NCBI RefSeq assembly: GCF_014174305.1
Contig: NZ_JABEQH010000001.1
Coordinates: 124,001 to 188,000 of the forward strand
Source: Gluconacetobacter johannae
GTDB lineage: Bacteria > Pseudomonadota > Alphaproteobacteria > Acetobacterales > Acetobacteraceae
Length of the DNA: 64,000 nucleotides
Direction of reading: 5' to 3'
In this document: positions 35,915-45,195 of the stretch, piece after piece
How positions within the stretch are numbered: the first letter of the stretch is position 1
Layout of the letters: each line of letters opens with the position of its first letter
Translations under genes and position numbers: made by a program
The notes under the pieces: model-generated
Told to the model about the DNA's origin: nothing
The model's input: only the letters and a program-made list of their open reading frames with translations
Databases searched by the model: none

Positions 35915-36670
35915 TCAGGGGGGCGGTTCGCCCGCGATGGGCGTGAAGCCCAGGGTTTCGATCAGGTCATGGACCGCGTCGGCGGCCTGATGCACGGCGG
36001 GGGCGTCCAGCCCCTTGCTCACCAGGGCCACGCCGCGCCGCCCGTCGGGGCGGCGGAAGGGGTAGGACCCGATATCGACCTGCCCATGGCGCGACTGGAC
36101 GTCGGACAGTCCGGCGGCCAGCGTGCCTTCATACAGGTCCAGCGCGTACCAGCTGATGGATGTGACGGGTGTGCCGTGTGTCAGGCCGGGGGCCAGCTCC
36201 TCGAACATCGCGCGCATGATGCGGGGAACGCCGGCCATCACATGGACATTGCCCATGCTGAAGCCCGGCGCGACCGAGACCGGATTGCGGATCGGGATGG
36301 CGCCTTCGGGCAGGGTCGCCATGCGCTGCCGGGCGGCGTTGAATTCGCCGGGTGGGAAATGGGCTTCCAGCAGGCCGAACGACTCGGGGTGGATGCTCCA
36401 TGGCACGCCGAACGCCTCGGCGATACAGGGTGCGGTAATGTCGTCGTGGGTGGGCCCGATGCCGCCGGTGGTGAAGACATGGTCGAACCGCGCCCGGACA
36501 TCGCATACCGTGGTGACGATGGTCTCGCGGACATCGGGGATGACCCGGACCTCCATCAGGGAAATGCCGAGCTCCGCCAGGCGACGGGCGATATACTGCA
36601 CGTTCACGTCCTGCGTGCGGCCCGAGAGGATTTCGTTGCCGATCACCAGGATGCAGGCTGTGGGATTCAT
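35915..36670 (-). CDS. CinA-like molybdopterin-binding domain protein
   Basis: A 251-residue protein with a MoaB/Mog (MPT-binding) fold as in the N-terminal domain of CinA: ILVIGNEILSGRTQDVN near the start, then FTTGGIGPTHDDITAPCIAEAFG, and MAGVPRIMRAMFEEL. It lacks the C-terminal nicotinamide-mononucleotide deamidase domain of full CinA. Relatives are annotated as competence/damage-inducible protein A or FAD-pyrophosphatase-like. An AAAGGTGG site supports the ATG. It is divergent from the SMP-30 gene (74 bp) and convergent with accA (27 bp). Confidence 0.88.
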   Translation of the reverse strand: MNPTACILVIGNEILSGRTQDVNVQYIARRLAELGISLMEVRVIPDVRETIVTTVCDVRARFDHVFTTGGIGPTHDDITAPCIAEAFGVPWSIHPESFGLLEAHFPPGEFNAARQRMATLPEGAIPIRNPVSVAPGFSMGNVHVMAGVPRIMRAMFEELAPGLTHGTPVTSISWYALDLYEGTLAAGLSDVQSRHGQVDIGSYPFRRPDGRRGVALVSKGLDAPAVHQAADAVHDLIETLGFTPIAGEPPP

Positions 36671-36744
36671 GACCGGATTCCACCTTTGCGGTATGATCGC
36701 ACTATGACCCCGAAGGGCCGTCCGGGCCAGAGAGGAGGAGCAGG

Positions 36745-37653
36745 ATGTTGAAGGGACCGATCTGCGGCGCGCCGCGCTGCGTGTGGGATCTGCGCGCCAC
36801 CCTGGGCGAGGGGCCGGTCTGGGCCGAGGCCGAGCAGGCCCTGTATTTCGTCGATATCGTCGGCCGCGCGATCCATCGCTACCGCCCCGAAAGCGGCGAG
36901 ACGACCAGTTGGGATGCGCCAGACCGCCCCGGTTTCCTGGTGCCGTCGAACGACGGCACGTTCCTGTGCGGGCTGAAGGACGGGCTGCATCGCTTCGATC
37001 CCGCCAGCGGCCGGTTCAGCCTCGATACGCTGGTCGAACCGGAACTGCCGGGCAACCGGATCAATGACGGCCATGTCGATGCCGCCGGCCGCCTGTGGTT
37101 CGGCACGATGCACGATGCCGAAACCGAGCCGACGGGTTCGCTGTATTCCGTGACGCAGGCGGACGGCGGCCTGCACATCCATCGCGAGGACGAAGGCTAT
37201 ATCGTCAGCAACGGGCCGGCGCTCTCGCCCGATGGACGGACTTTGTACCACAACCATTCCCCGGCGCGAATCGTCTATGCCTTCGACGTCGGGAAGGGGG
37301 GAGCATTGTCCAATCGCCGTGTCTTCGCGACCCTGGACGATGGTTATCCGGATGGAATCGCGGTGGACAGCGCGGGCTTCCTGTGGATCGGCGTATGGGG
37401 CGGCGGACGGATCGAGCGCCTGGCCCCCGACGGAACGCCGGTCGATCCGATTCCGCTGCCGGCACGCAACGTCACCAAGGTCGCGTTCGGCGGCCCGGAC
37501 TACCGTACCGTCTTCGTCACGACCGCGCGCAACGGCCTGTCGCCGGAACAGCTTCAGGCCGAACCGCTGACCGGTGGGCTGTTCTCGTTCGGCAGCAGCA
37601 TTCCCGGCCAGCGGCAGGCGGTCTTTCCCCTGGCGCGGTCGATCGTCCTGTAA
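36745..37653 (+). CDS. SMP-30/gluconolactonase/LRE-family lactonase
   Basis: A 302-residue six-bladed beta-propeller of the SMP-30 family. Metal-ligand regions are LGEGPVW (Glu), NRINDGHVDAAGRLWFGTM (Asn, Asp) and DGYPDGIAVDSAGFLWIG (Asp). The family hydrolyses aldonolactones such as glucono- or galactonolactone and L-arabinonolactone. A strong AGAGGAGGAG ribosome binding site precedes the ATG. There is no signal peptide, so it acts in the cytoplasm. It lies about 4 kb before the dgo operon and could supply the lactonase that operon lacks, though they are not contiguous. It is convergent with the GNAT-NUDIX gene (3 bp). Confidence 0.9.
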   Translation: MLKGPICGAPRCVWDLRATLGEGPVWAEAEQALYFVDIVGRAIHRYRPESGETTSWDAPDRPGFLVPSNDGTFLCGLKDGLHRFDPASGRFSLDTLVEPELPGNRINDGHVDAAGRLWFGTMHDAETEPTGSLYSVTQADGGLHIHREDEGYIVSNGPALSPDGRTLYHNHSPARIVYAFDVGKGGALSNRRVFATLDDGYPDGIAVDSAGFLWIGVWGGGRIERLAPDGTPVDPIPLPARNVTKVAFGGPDYRTVFVTTARNGLSPEQLQAEPLTGGLFSFGSSIPGQRQAVFPLARSIVL

Positions 37654-37656
37654 GGA

Positions 37657-38670
37657 TCAGATCAGGTCGCGCAGCACGGGGATCAGGGGCAGGTCGGCTT
37701 CGGGCATCGGATAGTCCGACAGGGCCTCGGCCCGGACCCAGGCCAGGGTCTGCCCCTCGCGCGGGCGCGGCACGTTCTTCCAGCGCCGGCAGACATAGAC
37801 GGGCATCAGAAGGTGGAAATGCCCGTAGTCATGAGAGACGAAACTATAGGGCGCCAGGCACGACCGTGCGACGTCCAGCCCCAGTTCCTCGTCCAGTTCG
37901 CGGATCAGCGCGGCCTCGGGCGTTTCGCCGGGTTCGACCTTGCCGCCGGGGAATTCCCACAGCCCGGCCATCGGCTTGCCTTCCGGCCGTCGCGCCAGCA
38001 GGATCCGGCCATCGGAATCGATCAGCGCCACCGCCGCGACCAGGACGATCTTCTTCTGTCCCGACGGGGCGCCATCGGCGGGGTTCGCCGGGCCGTCCAC
38101 CGACAGGTCGGCGCGGGTCGCCTCGAACAGCACCACCGGGTGCTCGCCGCCGCGCGAGACGAATTCCTGCCGTCCGGTCCCGGATTCGCGAAAACCGATG
38201 CGGCGCAGGACGGCGATCGAGGCCGGATTGTCGTGGGCGACCGCCGCCGCCATCCGTTCGATCGGCAGGTTGGCCAGCGCCCATCGTGCGATCCGGCCCA
38301 CCGTAATGGTGGCGACCTTGCGGTTCCAGTACGGCCGCCCGATCCAGTATCCGACCGTGCCGGAGCGGGTTGCGGGGTCGATCTGCACCCCGATGCAGCC
38401 GATCAGCGATTCGGGCTCGTCCGATTCGGGGTGGGTGATGGCGAAATGATAGGCCGCCCCCCGCCGCGACAGGTCCTGGGTCGAGGCGATCCATTCGTCC
38501 GTCAGGCCGCGCGGATAGGGAAACGGCACCCGGCTGAGCATGCGGATGACGCTCCAGTCATTGACCAGGCGATGCATCGCGCCGGCGTCCGACGGCAGCA
38601 GCGTCCGCAGCCGATAGGGGCCGGCCTCCAGCGTGGGGGCGGCCCCGCCGGTTCGCATCTCCAGCGTCAT
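37657..38670 (-). CDS. GNAT acetyltransferase fused to NUDIX (MutT-like) hydrolase
   Basis: A 337-residue two-domain protein. Residues about 18-190 are a GNAT N-acetyltransferase of the RimJ/RimL type ([52 protein letters not shown]). Residues about 207-337 are a MutT-like NUDIX hydrolase with a perfect nudix box at 243-265 (GKVEPGE, then REL-DEELGL). The NUDIX half looks like 8-oxo-dGTP diphosphatase ([30 protein letters not shown]). The join lies around residues 190-206, a Gly/Pro/Ala-rich linker. It starts 16 bp after the Rieske gene stop, so the two are likely cotranscribed. Both activities are inferred from motifs. Confidence 0.88.
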   Translation of the reverse strand: MTLEMRTGGAAPTLEAGPYRLRTLLPSDAGAMHRLVNDWSVIRMLSRVPFPYPRGLTDEWIASTQDLSRRGAAYHFAITHPESDEPESLIGCIGVQIDPATRSGTVGYWIGRPYWNRKVATITVGRIARWALANLPIERMAAAVAHDNPASIAVLRRIGFRESGTGRQEFVSRGGEHPVVLFEATRADLSVDGPANPADGAPSGQKKIVLVAAVALIDSDGRILLARRPEGKPMAGLWEFPGGKVEPGETPEAALIRELDEELGLDVARSCLAPYSFVSHDYGHFHLLMPVYVCRRWKNVPRPREGQTLAWVRAEALSDYPMPEADLPLIPVLRDLI

Positions 38671-38686
38671 GCGGGCAAGGCGGGGG

Positions 38687-39772
38687 TCAGGATCCGGCCC
38701 CGGCCGGGATGCCGCAACGCGCCAGCAGCGCCCGCAGATTCTGGATCACCGGGAAGACTTCCTGGTTGTGGTCGCCGCCCAACTCGTTCCACGCCGCCTG
38801 TTCCAGTTCCACGATTTCGCGGTCCTCGCCGAAGATCCGTTCGGTGAACGCGACCAGGAACGGCCATGCGGCATCCAGCAGGCCGGGGATCTTCGGGCGC
38901 TTGATCGACAGCAGACCGAATACCCGGTTCGTCAGTTCCTCGGCATCCTGGGGCACGTAGACGATCCACAGGTCCATCACCGGATCCTCGCCCTCGGACT
39001 GGATCTTGAGGGTCTGGTACGGGTACTCGGTGCGGATCGTCATGACGTCGCGGTGGGCGTATTTCGCGCTGTTGTCGCGCCGCTGGCCGAAGACCAGGGC
39101 CTCGCCCAGCGGCTGCTTGCCGCCGGTGCGCGCGAAGGTATAGCGCGCCTCGATCATGCCGGGGCCGCTGTCCTGCCCCAGGAAGCGCGGCTTCATCTGG
39201 CCCATCTGCTTCATGTGCATGAACTGATGATTCATATCCATCAGGTTCTCGTGCATGAAGCTGTAGTGGCATTTGACGTGCCGGCCGAAGCGCCGCGTCT
39301 TGTAGGCCGGGTTCGCGACCTGCGACAGGCGGGGCAGGGGAACGGTCTCGGCCTTCGCGGCGTCGCCGGGAAAGACGAAGATCAGCCCGTCCTGTTCGCG
39401 GCAGGGATAGGTCCGCACGCCGTTGGGCAGCTTGCCCTTGCCCAGGTAGGGCACGTCGATGCAGCGGCCCGACCGGCCATAGGCCCAGCCGTGATAGCAG
39501 CACTGGACCGACTGTCCGGTCACCTGCCCCTTGCTGAGGGGAACCTGGCGATGGGCGCAGCGGTCTTCCAGCGCGAAGACGTCGCCTTCCTTCGGGCGGA
39601 CCAGTGCGATCGGCTGCCCGGCGTAACGCACGCCGATGGTCTTGCCGGGCTTCAGTTCGCGTGACCAGGCCACGGGATACCAGAAATCGGGATTGGAACG
39701 GATCCGCCGAAGGTCCCCTTCGGGGGGCAGTCGGGGCGGGCATATGCTGTCCGTCGATAAGATCTGGTTCAT
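38687..39772 (-). CDS. Rieske [2Fe-2S] oxygenase, ring-hydroxylating type alpha subunit
   Basis: A 361-residue Rieske non-haem iron oxygenase. The Rieske cluster ligands are Cys72, His74, Cys91 and His94 ([14 protein letters not shown]). The mononuclear iron region is [12 protein letters not shown], with candidates Asp179, His182 and His186. The spacing is D-x2-H-x3-H, one residue shorter than the usual D-x2-H-x4-H. No ferredoxin, reductase or small subunit is adjacent, so electrons must come from elsewhere. It resembles demethylase/VanA-type or sterol/lipid Rieske oxygenases; the substrate is unknown. AAGAGAG precedes the ATG. A GNAT-NUDIX gene follows 16 bp downstream. Confidence 0.86.
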   Translation of the reverse strand: MNQILSTDSICPPRLPPEGDLRRIRSNPDFWYPVAWSRELKPGKTIGVRYAGQPIALVRPKEGDVFALEDRCAHRQVPLSKGQVTGQSVQCCYHGWAYGRSGRCIDVPYLGKGKLPNGVRTYPCREQDGLIFVFPGDAAKAETVPLPRLSQVANPAYKTRRFGRHVKCHYSFMHENLMDMNHQFMHMKQMGQMKPRFLGQDSGPGMIEARYTFARTGGKQPLGEALVFGQRRDNSAKYAHRDVMTIRTEYPYQTLKIQSEGEDPVMDLWIVYVPQDAEELTNRVFGLLSIKRPKIPGLLDAAWPFLVAFTERIFGEDREIVELEQAAWNELGGDHNQEVFPVIQNLRALLARCGIPAGAGS

Positions 39773-39869
39773 CGTCTCTCTTGTGTTCAGGCCTTCGCAG
39801 CCATCATGTCCCGGCCTGGGCGCGGATCAGCAGACCACAGGCGCGGGGACCCTGTCGACAGCACATTCC

Positions 39870-39899
39870 ATTAAAGTTCGATCCCTGCCGGCGGCGCAA
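39870..39899 (-). promoter_or_regulatory. Candidate promoter for the Rieske oxygenase gene
   Basis: On the minus strand TTGCGC (39899-39894) is followed by 18 bp and TTTAAT (39875-39870), about 100 bp before the Rieske ATG. An imperfect inverted repeat (GATCCCTGC and GCAGGG...GGATC) surrounds the -35 and could be an operator. Confidence 0.35.
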
Positions 39900-39995
39900 T
39901 TTTTCATTTCGTTGCAGGGCGGGGATCGCGTGCCGGTCAGCTTGGACGGACAAGGTCCCGCCCGGCCTTGACCCGTGTCAATGACCAGCCCGCCG

Positions 39996-40868
39996 TCATG
40001 GCTGGGGGGACAGTTCGGCCGTCAGGTTTTCGATGAACTGGAAGGCGACGCGGCCCGACCGGCCGCCGCGCGTGACCGACCAGGCATTGGCGCGTTGCAT
40101 CAGTTCGGTGTCGTCGATCCGCAGGCGGCGGGCATGGGCATAGGCCCGGACCATCTCCAGGAACACGTCCTGGGGACAGTTATGGAAGCCGACCCACAGC
40201 CCGAACCGGTCGGAGAGCGAGACCTTCTCCTCCACCGCCTCGGACGGGTTGATGGCGGTCGAGCGTTCGTTGTCGATCATGTCGCGCGGCATCAGGTGCC
40301 GGCGATTGGACGTGGCATAGAACAGGACATTGTCGGGCCGGCCGGAAATGCCGCCATCCAGGACGGATTTCAGCGCCTTGTAATCCGCGTCCTCGCTTTC
40401 GAAGGAGAGGTCGTCGCAGAAGACGATGAAACGGCGCGGGCTGGTCCGCAGCAGGGCCAGCAGGTCGGGCAGCGTGGCCAGGTCCTCGCGCTGGATCTCG
40501 ATCAGGACCAGGCGGCCCCGGCCGGGCGCCGCCGGCCTGCCGTCGACCAGATTGGCGCGCGCATGGGCCGCCTTGACCAGCGACGATTTGCCCATGCCGC
40601 GCGCGCCCCACAGCATGGCGTTGTTGGCCGGAAGCCCGCGCGCGAAATGCAGCGTGTTGTCCAGGATCAGCCCACGTTGCATGGCCACGCCCTGCAACAG
40701 GTCGAGATCGACATGCGCGACATGCTCGACCGGGGTCAGGCGGCCCAGGGCGGGATGCCAGACGAAGGCGTCGGATTCGTCCAGCCCCTTCAGCGTGGGC
40801 GGCGGGGGCGAGAGCCGTTCCAGCGCGGCGGCGATCCGGTCGAGGGCGGGCAGCAGGTCGGAATCCAT
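39996..40868 (-). CDS. DUF815-family AAA ATPase
   Basis: A 290-residue ATP-binding protein of the DUF815 family, widespread in proteobacteria. Walker A is WGARGMGKSSLVKA around residue 90. Walker B is FIVFCDDLSFE around residue 150, followed by a sensor-like YATSNRRHLMP. The C-terminal helical lid region includes SDRFGLWVGFHNCPQD. The biochemical role is not known; a chaperone-like ATPase function is only a guess. An AGGAC site precedes the ATG. It is 223 bp upstream of the Rieske gene on the same strand and divergent from yajC. Confidence 0.88.
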   Translation of the reverse strand: MDSDLLPALDRIAAALERLSPPPPTLKGLDESDAFVWHPALGRLTPVEHVAHVDLDLLQGVAMQRGLILDNTLHFARGLPANNAMLWGARGMGKSSLVKAAHARANLVDGRPAAPGRGRLVLIEIQREDLATLPDLLALLRTSPRRFIVFCDDLSFESEDADYKALKSVLDGGISGRPDNVLFYATSNRRHLMPRDMIDNERSTAINPSEAVEEKVSLSDRFGLWVGFHNCPQDVFLEMVRAYAHARRLRIDDTELMQRANAWSVTRGGRSGRVAFQFIENLTAELSPQP

Positions 40869-41015
40869 CGTCGGTCCTGTTCCAAGGCGGTGTCATGGGC
40901 CCGCAGCGCGGCGGGCCGACACGAAAGCGAACCGACGCCTTGACGGGAAACAGGCGAAAACTATGGTCCACATCCACAGCCCGCAACCCAATAATGACCG
41001 CCGGAACCGCACGAC

Positions 41016-41396
41016 ATGACCCTTCTTTCGGACTTCCTGATTACACCGGCCTACGCCCAGACCGCCGGAGGCGAGGGGGGATTTCTGAGCGCCGGCGGGC
41101 TGATGACGATCCTGCCCTATGTCGCGATGTTCGTTATCTTCTATTTCATCCTGATCCGGCCGCAGCAGCAGAAGCAGAAGCAGCTTCGCGCCCAGCTTTC
41201 GGCCCTGCGGCGCGGCGACCGGGTATTGACGGCCGGCGGGATCATCGCCGTCGTCCAGAAGGTTCGCGACGATTCGAACGAGGTCGAGGTTGAGATCGCG
41301 CCGAATGTGCGCGTCACCGTCCTGCGCGAGACGATCGGTTCGGTCGTCAGCAGCAGCGCCAAGCCCGCGAACGACACCGGCGCCAAGGGGGGCTGA
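41016..41396 (+). CDS. yajC: Preprotein translocase subunit YajC
   Basis: A 126-residue small inner-membrane protein of the SecDF-YajC complex. One transmembrane helix (LPYVAMFVIFYFILIRPQQQKQKQ, about residues 33-49) is followed by the conserved cytoplasmic domain (LRRGDRVLTAGGIIAVV, ETIGSVV). N-terminal residues 1-15 (LITPAYAQ) look like the periplasmic part typical of alphaproteobacterial YajC. secD/secF do not follow; a strong terminator does. Confidence 0.95.
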   Translation: MTLLSDFLITPAYAQTAGGEGGFLSAGGLMTILPYVAMFVIFYFILIRPQQQKQKQLRAQLSALRRGDRVLTAGGIIAVVQKVRDDSNEVEVEIAPNVRVTVLRETIGSVVSSSAKPANDTGAKGG

Positions 41397-41428
41397 CGCC
41401 CGCCCCGCCGATCCCGGAGAGTTGATGC

Positions 41429-41469
41429 ACGCCCGGCCACCGCCCCATGGGGAGGTGGCCGGGCGTTTT
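41429..41469 (+). terminator. Rho-independent terminator of yajC
   Basis: CGCCCGGCCACC (41430-41441) pairs perfectly with GGTGGCCGGGCG (41454-41465), plus an A-T closing pair, followed by TTTT. It lies about 33 bp past the yajC stop. Confidence 0.85.
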
Positions 41470-41507
41470 GCGTTTCAAGGCCCCGGAAAACCAGGGAAAA
41501 GCCACTT

Positions 41508-41535
41508 TGGGTCATGCGTAACCCATAATGTGGGT
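41508..41535. promoter_or_regulatory. Three TGGGT half-sites, candidate IclR operator
   Basis: TGGGT (41508-41512), ACCCA (41521-41525) and TGGGT (41531-41535) form two overlapping inverted repeats with 8-bp and 5-bp spacers. They lie about 65-95 bp upstream of the IclR-type regulator start and just ahead of a possible -10 (TATATT, 41546-41551). The position suits autoregulation and control of the galactonate operon. Confidence 0.4.
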
Positions 41536-41600
41536 CGTTGATCCGTATATTGAGTTTTGCGCGAATCCCCCTTACCGATCGTGGCGTGGGGGAATGGATC

Positions 41601-42386
41601 ATGGACGCCACGGGCGCAAAGCCTGCCGCCGCAAGCGGAACGCAGGCGCTGGAACGCGGAATCGCGGCCATCGACGCGGTCGATCGGGGCCACCGCACGC
41701 TGCCGGCCATCGCGGGGGCGACCGGGTGCACCCGCAGCACGACCCAGCGGATCGTCAGTTGCCTGGTCCGGCTGGACTGGCTGCGGCTGGATGGGGACGG
41801 CGCCTATCGCCTCGGCCCACGCCTGACGGCGCTGGGCGCCGGCGCGCGGGACGAGATGCCGCTGGCCGAACAGGCCCGGCCGGTGACCGAGCGGCTGGGG
41901 GCGGAAACGCGCGATACCGTGCATCTGGGCATCCGTTCGGGCGGGGACGTCCTGTATCTGGACAAGATCCCCGGCCAGCGGGGGCTGGAGATGCGCTCGC
42001 GCGTCGGGCAGCGCATGAACCTGGCCCTGACCGGGATCGGCCGCGCCCTGATGCTGGACCTGGATGAGGGCGAGTGGCGTCACCTGTATGACGCGGCCCG
42101 GCCCGAGGCGGCGGGGGAGGCCGGCTGGCCGGCCTGGCTTGCGCGCATGCGGGACTATCGCGCGTCGGACTGCGTCTTCGACCTGGAGGACAACGAGGTC
42201 GGGATCCGCTGCGTCGCGGTCCCGGTCCGCGATCGCGGCGGGCGGATCGTCGCGGCGCTGAGCGTGGCCAGCGCCACGCCCTATCTGTCGCTCGAACGGA
42301 TGCGGACCCTGGCGCCGGTCGTGCGTCGGGCGGCGGCCGACCTGTCGGGCAGGCTGGGAGGGAACGCCGATGTTGCGGCGGCATGA
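41601..42386 (+). CDS. IclR-family transcriptional regulator of the galactonate operon
   Basis: A 261-residue regulator. The N-terminal winged helix-turn-helix (ALERGIAAIDAVDRGHRTLPAIA, then RSTTQRIVSCLVRLDWL) is followed by a C-terminal effector domain (VHLGIRSGGDVLYLDKIPG, FDLEDNEVGIRCVAVPVRD, SLERMRTLAPVVRRAAADL). The family senses small organic acids. Its position at the head of dgoK-dgoA-dgoD suggests it responds to galactonate or KDGal, replacing the GntR-type DgoR of E. coli. The start at 41601 has GGGGGAA before it; an in-frame ATG at 41538 is rejected. It overlaps dgoK by 17 bp. Confidence 0.9.
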   Translation: MDATGAKPAAASGTQALERGIAAIDAVDRGHRTLPAIAGATGCTRSTTQRIVSCLVRLDWLRLDGDGAYRLGPRLTALGAGARDEMPLAEQARPVTERLGAETRDTVHLGIRSGGDVLYLDKIPGQRGLEMRSRVGQRMNLALTGIGRALMLDLDEGEWRHLYDAARPEAAGEAGWPAWLARMRDYRASDCVFDLEDNEVGIRCVAVPVRDRGGRIVAALSVASATPYLSLERMRTLAPVVRRAAADLSGRLGGNADVAAA

Positions 42387-43383
42387 GGACGAGGCCGTGC
42401 CCCCCGAAACCGCCGCGCTGATCGGCATAGACTGGGGCACGTCGTCCCTGCGAGCCTGGCGCCTGTCGGCGTCGGGGGCGGTGCTGGACGAGGCGCAGGC
42501 CCCGTGGGGCATCCTGAACCTGCCGGAGGGCGGCTATCCCGCCGCGCTGGCGGCGCTGCTGTCCAACTGGCCGGATGCGGCCGGCCTGCCGCTGATCGCC
42601 TGCGGCATGGTCGGCAGCGCGAGTGGGTGGCGGGAGGTCCCGTACGTGGATTGTCCGGCGGACGGTGCGTCGCTGGCCCGTGCGCTGGTCCGTCCGGAGG
42701 CGGCGGCCGGTGTTTCCGGCGTTCCGGGTATCGTGCCGGGGGTCAGGCGGCGGCATCCGCTGCCCGACGTCATGCGGGGCGAGGAAACGCAGATCGTGGG
42801 CGCGCTGGCGCTGCATCCCGGCCTGGCGGCGGATTCGACGCTGGTCCTGCCGGGGACCCATTCCAAATGGGCGCGCGTGCGGGGCGGCCGGATCGTGGGG
42901 TTTGCGACCGCGATGACGGGGGAACTGTTTGCCGTGCTGTCCCGGCACAGCATCCTGGGCCGGCCCGCGGACGGGGCCGCCGCCGTTACCGAGGACGAGG
43001 CCCGCGACGCCTTCCGCCGTGGCGTCCTGGCCGCCGCGGCGTCGCGCCAGGGCGTGGCGCCGCTGCTGTTTTCCGTGCGCGCCCTGTTCCTGGACGGCGG
43101 GATCGGCGCCGCCGCGACGCGGGACTACCTGTCCGGCCTGCTGGTGGGGGACGAAGTCCGGGCCGGCCTGGCCGACCGGCCGGGTGCGGGCCCGACGATC
43201 CTGGTGGGCGAGGAACGGCTGTGCGGCCTGTATGCCCGCGCGTTCGACATCCTGGGCGCCCCCGTGCCCCAGTCCGTGGGCAATACCGCCCCGCAGGGGC
43301 TGTACCGGATTGCCATGGAGGCCGGCTACCTGACCCCGGCGAACCACGCGCCCGAGGGGCGCGCGGAAGGAGGACCGACATGA
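42370..43383 (+). CDS. dgoK: 2-dehydro-3-deoxygalactonokinase
   Basis: A 337-residue sugar-acid kinase that phosphorylates 2-keto-3-deoxy-galactonate at O6. The N terminus has the ASKHA phosphate-binding IDWGTSSLRAW. Further family pieces are ACGMVGSASGW, LVLPGTHSKWARV and FATAMTGELFAVLSRHSI. Length is slightly above E. coli DgoK (292), with an N-terminal extension of about 15 residues. GGGAGGGAA precedes the ATG. Its stop overlaps the dgoA start (ATGA). Confidence 0.93.
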   Translation: MLRRHEDEAVPPETAALIGIDWGTSSLRAWRLSASGAVLDEAQAPWGILNLPEGGYPAALAALLSNWPDAAGLPLIACGMVGSASGWREVPYVDCPADGASLARALVRPEAAAGVSGVPGIVPGVRRRHPLPDVMRGEETQIVGALALHPGLAADSTLVLPGTHSKWARVRGGRIVGFATAMTGELFAVLSRHSILGRPADGAAAVTEDEARDAFRRGVLAAAASRQGVAPLLFSVRALFLDGGIGAAATRDYLSGLLVGDEVRAGLADRPGAGPTILVGEERLCGLYARAFDILGAPVPQSVGNTAPQGLYRIAMEAGYLTPANHAPEGRAEGGPT

Positions 43384-44006
43384 CGAGTTTCGATGACGCC
43401 CTGGCGGCCTGCCCGCTGGTCGCGATCCTGCGCGGCGTGACGCCGGACGAGGTGCTGGAGGTCGGCGACGCGCTGGTGGGGGCCGGATTTCGCATCATCG
43501 AGGTGCCGATGAATTCGCCGCATCCCCTGCGAAGCATCCGCCTGTTGCAGGACCGGTTCGGCGACAGCGCCCTGATCGGCGCGGGCACCGTGACGTCGCC
43601 CGACATGGTGGTGCAGGTCGCCGAGGCCGGTGGCCGGCTGGTCGTCATGCCGCACGGCGATGTCGCGGTCATCCGCGCGGCGCGCGCGCTGGGCCTGTTT
43701 TGCACGCCCGGCGTGGCCACCCCGACCGAGGGCTTTGCCGCCCTGGCCGCGGGGGCCACGGCGTTGAAGATGTTTCCCGCCGAACAGCTCGGCCCGCCGG
43801 TGCTTGCGGCCTGGCGCAGCGTCTTTCCCGCCGGCACCCGCTTCATCCCGGTGGGGGGCGTGACGCCGGACACCATGGGGCCGTTCCTCGAGGCCGGGGC
43901 TGCCGGCTTCGGCCTGGGGTCGGCGCTGTACCGGGCCGGACGGTCGGCGCGGGAGGTCGGGGTCGCCGCGCGCCGGTTCGTGGGCGCCCTGGCGCGCGGG
44001 CGATAG
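43380..44006 (+). CDS. dgoA: 2-dehydro-3-deoxy-6-phosphogalactonate aldolase
   Basis: A 208-residue class I aldolase that splits KDPGal into pyruvate and glyceraldehyde 3-phosphate. Seen are [12 protein letters not shown], the catalytic Glu41 in [29 protein letters not shown] and the Schiff-base Lys130 in ALKMFPAEQ. The phosphate loop is GGVTPDTM. Length equals E. coli KDPGal aldolase (205). It is close to KDPG aldolase (Eda), but neighbours support the galactonate role. Start ATG overlaps the dgoK stop. Confidence 0.94.
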   Translation: MTSFDDALAACPLVAILRGVTPDEVLEVGDALVGAGFRIIEVPMNSPHPLRSIRLLQDRFGDSALIGAGTVTSPDMVVQVAEAGGRLVVMPHGDVAVIRAARALGLFCTPGVATPTEGFAALAAGATALKMFPAEQLGPPVLAAWRSVFPAGTRFIPVGGVTPDTMGPFLEAGAAGFGLGSALYRAGRSAREVGVAARRFVGALARGR

Positions 44007-44046
44007 GGCCGCCGGCTGCAAGAACAAGAACAGGACGGAAACGGTC

Positions 44047-45195
44047 ATGAAGATCACGAAGCTGACGACGTTCCAGGTTCCGCCACGGTGGCTGTTCCTC
44101 AAGATTGAAACCGACGAGGGGATTTCCGGCTGGGGCGAACCGGTCGTGGAAGGCCGCGCCGACACGGTCGCCGCCGCCGTTGCGGAACTGGCGGATTATC
44201 TGATCGGCAAGGATCCGTTCCGGATCGAGGACCACTGGACGGTCATGTATCGCGGCGGCTTCTATCGCGGCGGCGCGGTGCACATGAGCGCCATCGCCGG
44301 CATCGACCAGGCCCTGTGGGACATCAAGGGACGGGCGTTCAACGTCCCGGTCCATGAATTGCTGGGCGGCCGCTGCCGCGACCGGATCCGCGTCTATTCC
44401 TGGATCGGGGGCGACCGGCCGGCCGATACCGCGCGGGCGGTGCGCGCGGTGGTCGATCGCGGCTTCACGGCGATCAAGATGAACGCCACCGAGGAACTGC
44501 AATATGTCGACAGCCACGCCAAGATCGACGACGTGATCGCCCGCGTCGCCGCGATCCGCGAGGAAGCCGGCCCGTACCTGGGCATCGGCGTGGATTTCCA
44601 CGGCCGGGTGCACAAGCCGATGGCCAAGGTCCTGGCCAAGGAACTGGAGCCGTTCGACCTGATGTTCATCGAGGAACCGGTCCTGAGCGAACATCTGGAA
44701 GATCTGCCCGAAATCACCAAGCATACCTCCATCCCCATCGCCCTGGGCGAACGCCTGTTTTCGCGATGGGATTTCAAGCGGGTGCTGGAACAGGGCTGCG
44801 TGGACATCATCCAGCCCGACCCGTCGCACTCCGGCGGCATCACCGAAACCCGCAAGATCGCCGCGATGGCCGAGGCCTATGACGTCGCGGTGGCGTTGCA
44901 TTGCCCGCTGGGGCCGATCGCACTGGCGGCGAACCTGCAACTCGACGCGCTCTGCTACAACGCCTTCATCCAGGAGCAGAGCCTGGGGATTCACTACAAC
45001 AAGACCAACGACCTGCTGGACTATATCGTGGACCCCGACGTCTTCGCCTATCGCGACGGGCATGTGGACATTCCCTCCGGCCCCGGCCTGGGCATCGAGA
45101 TCAACGAGGACTATGTCCGTGCCCGCGCCGCCGAGGGGCATCGCTGGCGCAATCCGGTCTGGCGGCATCGTGACGGGTCGTTCGCGGAATGGTGA
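44047..45195 (+). CDS. dgoD: D-galactonate dehydratase
   Basis: A 382-residue enolase-superfamily enzyme that dehydrates D-galactonate to 2-keto-3-deoxy-galactonate. Numbering matches E. coli DgoD exactly for the general acid/base pair His185 ([11 protein letters not shown]) and His285 ([17 protein letters not shown]). The metal ligands Asp183, Glu209 (FIEEP) and the ALGERLF Glu are present. Length is the same as the E. coli enzyme (382). Start is preceded by GGACGG. It lies 40 bp after dgoA, and its end overlaps the SDR gene by 7 bp. Confidence 0.97.
   Translation: MKITKLTTFQVPPRWLFLKIETDEGISGWGEPVVEGRADTVAAAVAELADYLIGKDPFRIEDHWTVMYRGGFYRGGAVHMSAIAGIDQALWDIKGRAFNVPVHELLGGRCRDRIRVYSWIGGDRPADTARAVRAVVDRGFTAIKMNATEELQYVDSHAKIDDVIARVAAIREEAGPYLGIGVDFHGRVHKPMAKVLAKELEPFDLMFIEEPVLSEHLEDLPEITKHTSIPIALGERLFSRWDFKRVLEQGCVDIIQPDPSHSGGITETRKIAAMAEAYDVAVALHCPLGPIALAANLQLDALCYNAFIQEQSLGIHYNKTNDLLDYIVDPDVFAYRDGHVDIPSGPGLGIEINEDYVRARAAEGHRWRNPVWRHRDGSFAEW

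Noticed and set aside
38687-39772. An aromatic degradation operon
   Set aside because: Only the Rieske alpha-type protein is present; no ferredoxin, reductase, beta subunit or ring-cleavage gene is nearby.
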